Shown here: in pieces, positions 59,005 through 64,000 of the stretch | How the letters are laid out: the number at the start of each line of letters is the position of its first letter | Numbering within the stretch: the stretch's first letter is position 1 | Origin: Ursus arctos | Lineage: Eukaryota > Chordata > Mammalia > Carnivora > Ursidae | Assembly: GCF_023065955.2 (NCBI RefSeq) | Contig: NW_026622985.1 | Coordinates: 76,807,931-76,871,930, forward strand | Reading direction: 5' to 3' | Length of the DNA: 64,000 nucleotides | Notes under the pieces: model-generated | Database searches by the model: none | Told to the model about the DNA's origin: nothing | What the model saw: only the letters and a program-made list of their open reading frames with translations | Translations under genes and position numbers: made by a program

Positions 59005-60671
59005 ATAAACATGTTGCTTAAAAGCTGTGTCATATTTGTAGAGTTCAGGAAAATATGTATAAGGTAGAACTTATTAATCATAAATGACCATTTGTGTAAG
59101 ATAGTATTATCATGGTTAAAGTATATAAATTAAGAAGATACTTTCCACAGTGAGTTTTATAATACTTGTGGTGCCAGACACAGTTGCTGAAAGTGACCCT
59201 GGATGCTCATTTTGTGTTGCCTGCATTTAGCTAGCTGTGACCAAGGATTCCTTTCAACAAAATTTATTTTCCCATAGAACTGGGGCTTCCTCCCCCCAAA
59301 CAGGAGATAGGCCTTCAGATTTAAGATATTTAGGTGCTGAAACACTAGTGTTTCCAGAAAAATTTTACAAATAGATGGCCCCAGATTCAGGAGTGTGTTT
59401 ATTCCCTCCATGATAAAGCTGATTTCCCACGCTTGTCATATAAAAAAGGATGGAAATCTCAATGCTCAGGAGGCCCAGTGCTTCTGTACACCTTTCTGTG
59501 GAATGATAGGAGTATCAGGGGCTCCTTAAAAAATCACTCGTTGACCTTGGCCATTTGTAAGTTTTCTCAATAAAAAGTATGTTCCTTAACCCATGTCATA
59601 TAATATGATATTCATCTTGAATCCTACTGTGCAGCAGATAAAGACCAAGAAGGGATATGATTTGCATAGCAAGACTCTATGTTTCAAAACTTACTTAAAT
59701 TACAGTTTCTATATTGAGATATAATTATGCACTGATTTTTATATAAAAAGAAATTAATGAGACAAAAATGATAGTTCATCATTTTTAACATGAGGGAAAA
59801 TAAGGCAGTTAAGTGAAAACCAATATTTTAAAATAGCACTTTGTCATTTTATTCAGGGAAAAGAAACAAATATTATGACAACTATAGATTCACAAAATTC
59901 ACAAAATTTTATAATATGCTTCATTTTATTGAATAAAAGTATCCAATATTTTATTTTCCAATATATAATTTATAATCATAGTTATTAAGAGTTAAGTTTT
60001 ATAAAATCCTCTTCAATGCTTCATGTAAATTTTTCTGAAACTTATAGATTAAGTCTATAATGCTGGATACACATTCTACAAGATTAAATTCAGATTTAAA
60101 AGCACACTACTCCAAATACCACCATACTATATGTAAATGACCAAGCATAATGTGGTGTTTAACATGGTGACTGCATATTTGGTTAGCCCGGGACATTTCT
60201 GGTTTAGGTCTATTGTCCTGTTATCCATCTAGTTTAGTACTTGTCCCAGATTTTTAATTTTTAAACCAAGTGTTTATAAATAGTTGTAATTATAAATAGC
60301 ATGGGTGCGATAAAACTCAAAAATATTTTATTTCCAGTTTCTGTCATAGTATCATAATCTACCTGAAATTTTTGGTTAAAAAGATGACACTTAAAACTGC
60401 AGAGGGTACATTTATGTATTTATGTTTCTTTCTTTAAAGCATGACTTTTCATAAGAATCACATGTCTCTTCTATATTAATTGACCTGCTGACTGAATTCT
60501 AGTTTTCTTATATACTGTGAAAAATGAAGTGATAGATATTAATGTCTTGACTCTATTAGTACAAGAAGAGCTTTAAACATAAATTTTTCTAGTGTTTATT
60601 TTTTAATGTCACCAACTGTTATTCATTAATTGAGAAGAAATACAGCCCTGAAAGTTTATTTTGCTAAAAGT
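59005..60671. other. no gene recognised; possible old DNA-element remnant
   Basis: AT-rich single-copy-looking DNA. 60160-60260 ('GTTAGCCCGGGACATTTCTG', 'ATCTAGTTTAGTACTTGTCC') recalls a widespread small mammalian repeat with 'gtcccggtttat'-type words, but too diverged to name. The 84-codon minus frame at 59157-59411 has no recognisable feature. Confidence 0.45.
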
Positions 60672-60672
60672 G

Positions 60673-60958
60673 AACATAAGAAGTAGGAAGATCAGTAAGA
60701 GAAGGAAGGGAAGAACGAAGGGGGGGGGGTAAACAGAAGGGGGAATGAACCATGAGAGACTGTGGACTCTGGGAAACAAACTGAGGGTTTCAGAGGGGAT
60801 GGGGGTGGGGGCTTGGGATAGGCCGGTGATGGGTATTAAGGAGGGCATAGTGCACTGGGTGTTGTTATACGCAAATAATGAATCATGGAACATTGCATCA
60901 AAAACTGGGGATGTACCATATGGTGACTAATACAACAAAATAAAAATTATAAAAAAAA
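60673..60958 (+). mobile_element. L1 3'UTR fragment (5'-truncated insertion)
   Basis: The only plus-strand copy of the younger L1 lineage in the window. It starts just after the ORF2 stop position ('AACATAAGAAGTAGGAAGAT') and ends with 'ATGGTGACTAATACAACA' and an A-rich tail containing AATAAA. A G10 run (60720-60729) expands a shorter run in the other copies. No clear TSD. Confidence 0.93.
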
Positions 60959-61172
60959 TGAAACAACTAATATGTTATTGGAACTTCAGTTAAAATTCAA
61001 CACGAATGACACAACTATTTTAGCCAATTTTGGTGGAGCAAAGCTTTATGATAAAAACAATATCCACACAAAATTAAGAAGCCTACAGAGCAGAAATGTA
61101 CTTGGAATTGGTTTGGGATCACACACATAAATTGTAATTATAACCAAATAAGATGGGTATTTCTACCAATAG

Positions 61173-61428
61173 AAATAGAAGCTTGAGGGTGCCTGGGTGG
61201 CACAGAGGTTAAGCGTCTGCCTTCGGCTCAGGGCGTGATCCCGGCGTTATGGGATCGAGCCCCACATCAGGCTCTTCCGCTATGAGCCTGCTTCTTCCTC
61301 TCCCACTCCCCCTGCTTGCGTTCCCTCTCTCACTGGCTGTCTCTATCTCTGTCGAATAAATAAATAAAATCCTTAAAAAAAATGATTAAAAAAAATAAAT
61401 TCCCTCTTAAAAAAAAATAGAAGCTTGA
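61173..61428 (+). mobile_element. young can-SINE, perfect 14-bp TSD
   Basis: The SINE spans 61187-61414, sense, and is flanked by AAATAGAAGCTTGA at 61173-61186 and 61415-61428. Best example of the young type: head 'GGGTGCCTGGGTGGCACAG', body 'CTTCGGCTCAGGGCGTGATC', 'CTATGAGCCTGCTTCTTCC', 'TCTCTGTCGAATAAATAAAT'. tRNA-like A- and B-box positions are retained in the head. The A-tail is interrupted by GATT and TTCCCTCTT. Confidence 0.97.
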
Positions 61429-62649
61429 AGTTGTCAAAATTTATAATTTTTGCCCATATACATTTACAGTAAGTAAAAATTTTATATCAAAACCAACATT
61501 GAATTGCACACAAACAAAAGCTCAGCATAATAGTACATGTAGCCTTCCCTTTTCATTTTCTATGTTACATTTCAGAATTGTTTGAGCTGTAAATATTTTC
61601 TGAGTCCAAGTGCACAAAAGTATTACTTTTGTTAATATTTATACTGTTTTTACTGCTTTATGTTAAAAATAAAGGACATCTTTAATCAAAAAATGAGCTG
61701 ACAGAAAATATCTGTCAGATTATAAGACTTAAATTGTGATGGGTAGAAACCAAGTTTGCAAACAGGAAGACACTAAAATTTATCCCTATAAAAGCAAGAA
61801 CAGAATCAAACACATTAAATGAGAGTTCAAGTGATTTATGATATTTAATTTAGAAATTCTGTATTTGTGCTTTGGAATATCTCAAACTGTAGAAATAATC
61901 TTTTGATAATTCTGCTTTTAACTGTCTGTGCCCTCTTACTTTATCTTCAATGTCTATCTTTAATCTTTTTAAATTGACATTGAAATATTTAAAATAATCC
62001 TAGGTAAGAACAGTTAATTTCATGAGTTTTTTCTTGCAAAAATATTAAAGAAACTCTGGCTAGAAGCAAAAAGACAGTAACTTAAAATATCCTGGATTTA
62101 GTAGACTTTATTTTGAGCTTGCAAGGCACTGACACATCTAGAATGTTTTCATAATAAAAAAAAAACAACCCAGAATCTTCAATAGAATTTGTTAACAACT
62201 TTGTTGACTATGAAGTGCAATTTTGAGGAAAATTGTAGGAAACTTTATAAAAATTTAGAACAATAAGACCATATTTGAAAAAAAAAATTTTACAGAAAAG
62301 TCTATTGATATAGTTTTAGAAACAGATACAACTAAGAAATGTATTGAAGCATAAATATATGCCAAGAGTAACTTATTATTTTTAGTGGTTCAGAAAACTA
62401 ATGAGACTTCTTAAATTTTTCTTTAATATATATGGATATTAAAACAAAATTTATACATTAAAACATATATATATACATATTTATTTTTAGAAATATTTAT
62501 TTTAAAAATCATTTTTTATAGTAACAAGGCCTACCAACATAAAACAATGAAAATATTTTATGAAATTATGAAATCTTTAGTAACCCCATTTACTGTCAAA
62601 AATTTTCCAGTTTGGAAGAATAAACTAAATGATCACCCCATGTTTTATA
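61429..62649. other. no gene recognised
   Basis: Very AT-rich DNA; no repeat recognised and no long open frame. Confidence 0.5.
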
Positions 62650-62861
62650 TTCTTGCAATCCCCCCCCCTTTTTTTAAAGATTTTATTTATTTGACAGCAT
62701 ACAAGCAGGTAGAGTAGCAGGCAGAAAGAGAGGGAAAAGTAGGCTCCCCGCTGAACAAGGAGCCTGATGCGGGGCTCGATCCCAGACCCCTGGGATCATG
62801 ACTTGAGCCGAAGGCAGTCCCTTAACCAACTGAGCCACCCAGGCACCCCTGTTCTTACAAT
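62650..62861 (-). mobile_element. can-SINE with a C-run next to its tail
   Basis: The SINE spans 62660-62851, antisense, and is flanked by TTCTTGCAAT (62650-62659) and TTCTTACAAT (62852-62861). Between the left TSD and the T-run is a C9 run (62660-62668), i.e. a G-run beyond the A-tail on the element's sense strand, not seen in the other SINEs here. Confidence 0.93.
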
Positions 62862-62904
62862 TCTTTACAATTATCCTCAGCTAAAATTTGGTCATTGGCA
62901 GACC

Positions 62905-63640
62905 ATACCACTATTCCTTGTATTCTACTCCCCCTGATTTCAATTTCCTTTTTATTGAGATATATTCTAGTTCTTTCACCAAATATGTGCGATAAACTTT
63001 TCCACTATTTGAAAATGTCTTTACATCATACATAGTCTTGAATGATAATTGAACTGGGTATAAGATTCTTAGGTGACATTTATTTTTTCTTAGCACTTTT
63101 AAGGGTCCATTGTCTTTGAGCCTCTAACATTGCTACTGAAAACTAATTGTTGTTCCTTTTTATGTAACTCTTTTCCTTTTTTCTTTTTTAATTTACTTAT
63201 TTGAGAGAGAGTGCATGCATGCATGCGTGAGCCAGTGGGAGGGGCAGAGCGAGAGGGAGAATCCTTAAGCAGACTCTGATGATTGTGAGTGCAACATGGG
63301 CCTTGATCCCAGGACCCTGAGATCATGCCCTGAGCCAAAATCAAGAGTTGGCTGCTTAACCAACTGAGCCAATAGATGCCTCACTCATCTTTTCTTTATA
63401 GTTGCTTTCAACACTTTTTCTCCAGATTTTGTGAGGAGCAACTTAACTTTTAACAAGACGTCAATTTCTTCTTATTCAATGTGTTTAGGAATAAGTGGTT
63501 GATTTCAATTTGATAATTCATGTTTTACTAACTCTAAATGATCTCAGCCATTATTTTTTCAAATATTGCCCCAGTGGCATTCCCTCTATTTTCTTCTATT
63601 GGCAGTCCTCTTAATGACTGTAGCCAACTCTACTGCCTGG
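62905..63640 (-). pseudogene. ancient L1 ORF1 C-terminal fragment
   Basis: Minus-strand fossil of L1 ORF1, interrupted by the SINE at 63183-63381. A 61-codon piece (62911-63096) contains 'RILYPVQLSFKTMYDVKTFS', matching the C-terminal domain of L1 ORF1. Further up, 63380-63620 has the reverse-strand words 'TCAGCCATTATTTTTTCAAA' expected for the RNA-binding core. It is much older than L1-A to L1-D. No ORF2 or 3'UTR adjoins it. Confidence 0.65.
63183..63381 (-). mobile_element. can-SINE, older variant
   Basis: Antisense; A-tail side at 63181-63190, head at about 63350-63381 ('CAACTGAGCCAATAGATGCC', diverged). Contains a GCAT tetranucleotide run (63213-63226). Flanks 'ACTCTTTTCCTTTTT' and 'ACTCATCTTTTCTTT' are a plausible decayed TSD. 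Confidence 0.88.
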
Positions 63641-64000
63641 CCAGTCCACACCATTCCAACTGCTTCCTTCTTATACACTTTCACTGTAAAGACTAAAACT
63701 GCTAAATATTCACTTTACAAGTTTCTCTTGAACTGGGGCTTGCCAAATGGCAGTTTTAAGCAAAAAAGATGTTGAGTGGAATTACACTTCAGCATTTCTG
63801 GGGGCAACTCTTTCTTTCATGATGAAAAGGGAGACCCAATAACTATTTCTCCTTTCCCCTTCCTTCTTGCCACAAACTGAAATGCCATGAGAGGAGGTTC
63901 AGTGGCCTTCATATGGACCTAAGTAAAAGGCTGACATAGAATCCGAGATGGCATCTGTGACATACCTGAGGCAAAAATCTATTGCTGATTAGCTGCCTCC
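63641..64000. other. no gene recognised
   Basis: A 69-codon plus frame (63566-63775) overlaps the L1 fossil and has no signal for a gene. The window ends in unremarkable single-copy-looking sequence. Confidence 0.45.

Noticed and set aside
61187..61260. tRNA-like head with A- and B-box-like words
   Set aside because: It is the tRNA-derived part of a can-SINE; it lacks a complete cloverleaf and is followed by the SINE body, so it is not a tRNA gene.
1..64000. A novel multi-gene system
   Set aside because: All long frames resolve to L1 ORF1, L1 ORF2, or their antisense shadows. No cluster of unknown open frames, RNA gene or structured array was found in the rest of the window.

Overview
This window is mammalian nuclear DNA from a caniform carnivore. 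The main evidence is nineteen can-SINEs (tRNA-Lys-type SINEC heads ending in CT-rich, AATAAA-bearing tails) and carnivore L1 elements. The youngest SINEs carry the head and body variants 'CTTCGGCTCAGGGCGTGATC' and 'CTATGAGCCTGCTTCTTCC', which I associate with bears and giant panda (Ursidae); that species-level call is inference. No host gene, exon set, RNA gene, CRISPR array or prokaryotic-type operon is supported. The window reads as intergenic or deep-intronic DNA, roughly 60% recognisable transposon, with AT-rich single-copy stretches between.

Layout. 1-10.7 kb: mostly single-copy DNA with a TG microsatellite, old plus-strand L1 pieces (about 0.6-1.0 and 7.6-8.8 kb), four can-SINEs, a MIR, and a 1.7 kb decayed ERVL-type pol remnant (9.0-10.7 kb). 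10.8-17.3 kb: a can-SINE split by a near-full-length minus-strand L1 (L1-A, 10929-17224), which itself carries a younger SINE and an apparent 3' transduced tail. 17.4-18.3 kb: three SINEs. 19.2-29.9 kb: an older minus-strand L1 (L1-F), internally deleted and split by a near-full-length L1 (L1-B, 21882-27872). 29.9-45.4 kb: mostly single-copy, with three related LTRs, six SINEs, two MER5A-like DNA-transposon remnants, another LTR-like element and an MLT1-like LTR. 45.7-59.0 kb: an old L1 (L1-E), abutted by a near-full-length L1 (L1-C) whose 5'UTR was entered by a truncated L1 (L1-D). 59-64 kb: single-copy DNA with an L1 3' end, three SINEs and an ancient L1 ORF1 fragment.

How the parts relate. 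The long open frames all belong to L1 ORF1 (RNA-binding chaperone) and ORF2 (endonuclease / reverse transcriptase), which normally act together in target-primed reverse transcription. Every copy here is broken by stops, frameshifts, nested insertions or deletion, so none is expected to be autonomous. Target-site duplications (TSDs) are still readable for many insertions and let the order of events be worked out.

I looked for a novel biological system and did not find one. The observations most worth following are the putative L1 3' transduction, the nested insertion chronology, the shared out-of-frame upstream ATG in L1 ORF1, recurrent CpG decay in the reverse transcriptase catalytic motif, a shared antisense open frame in the L1 5'UTR, and the trio of related LTRs.
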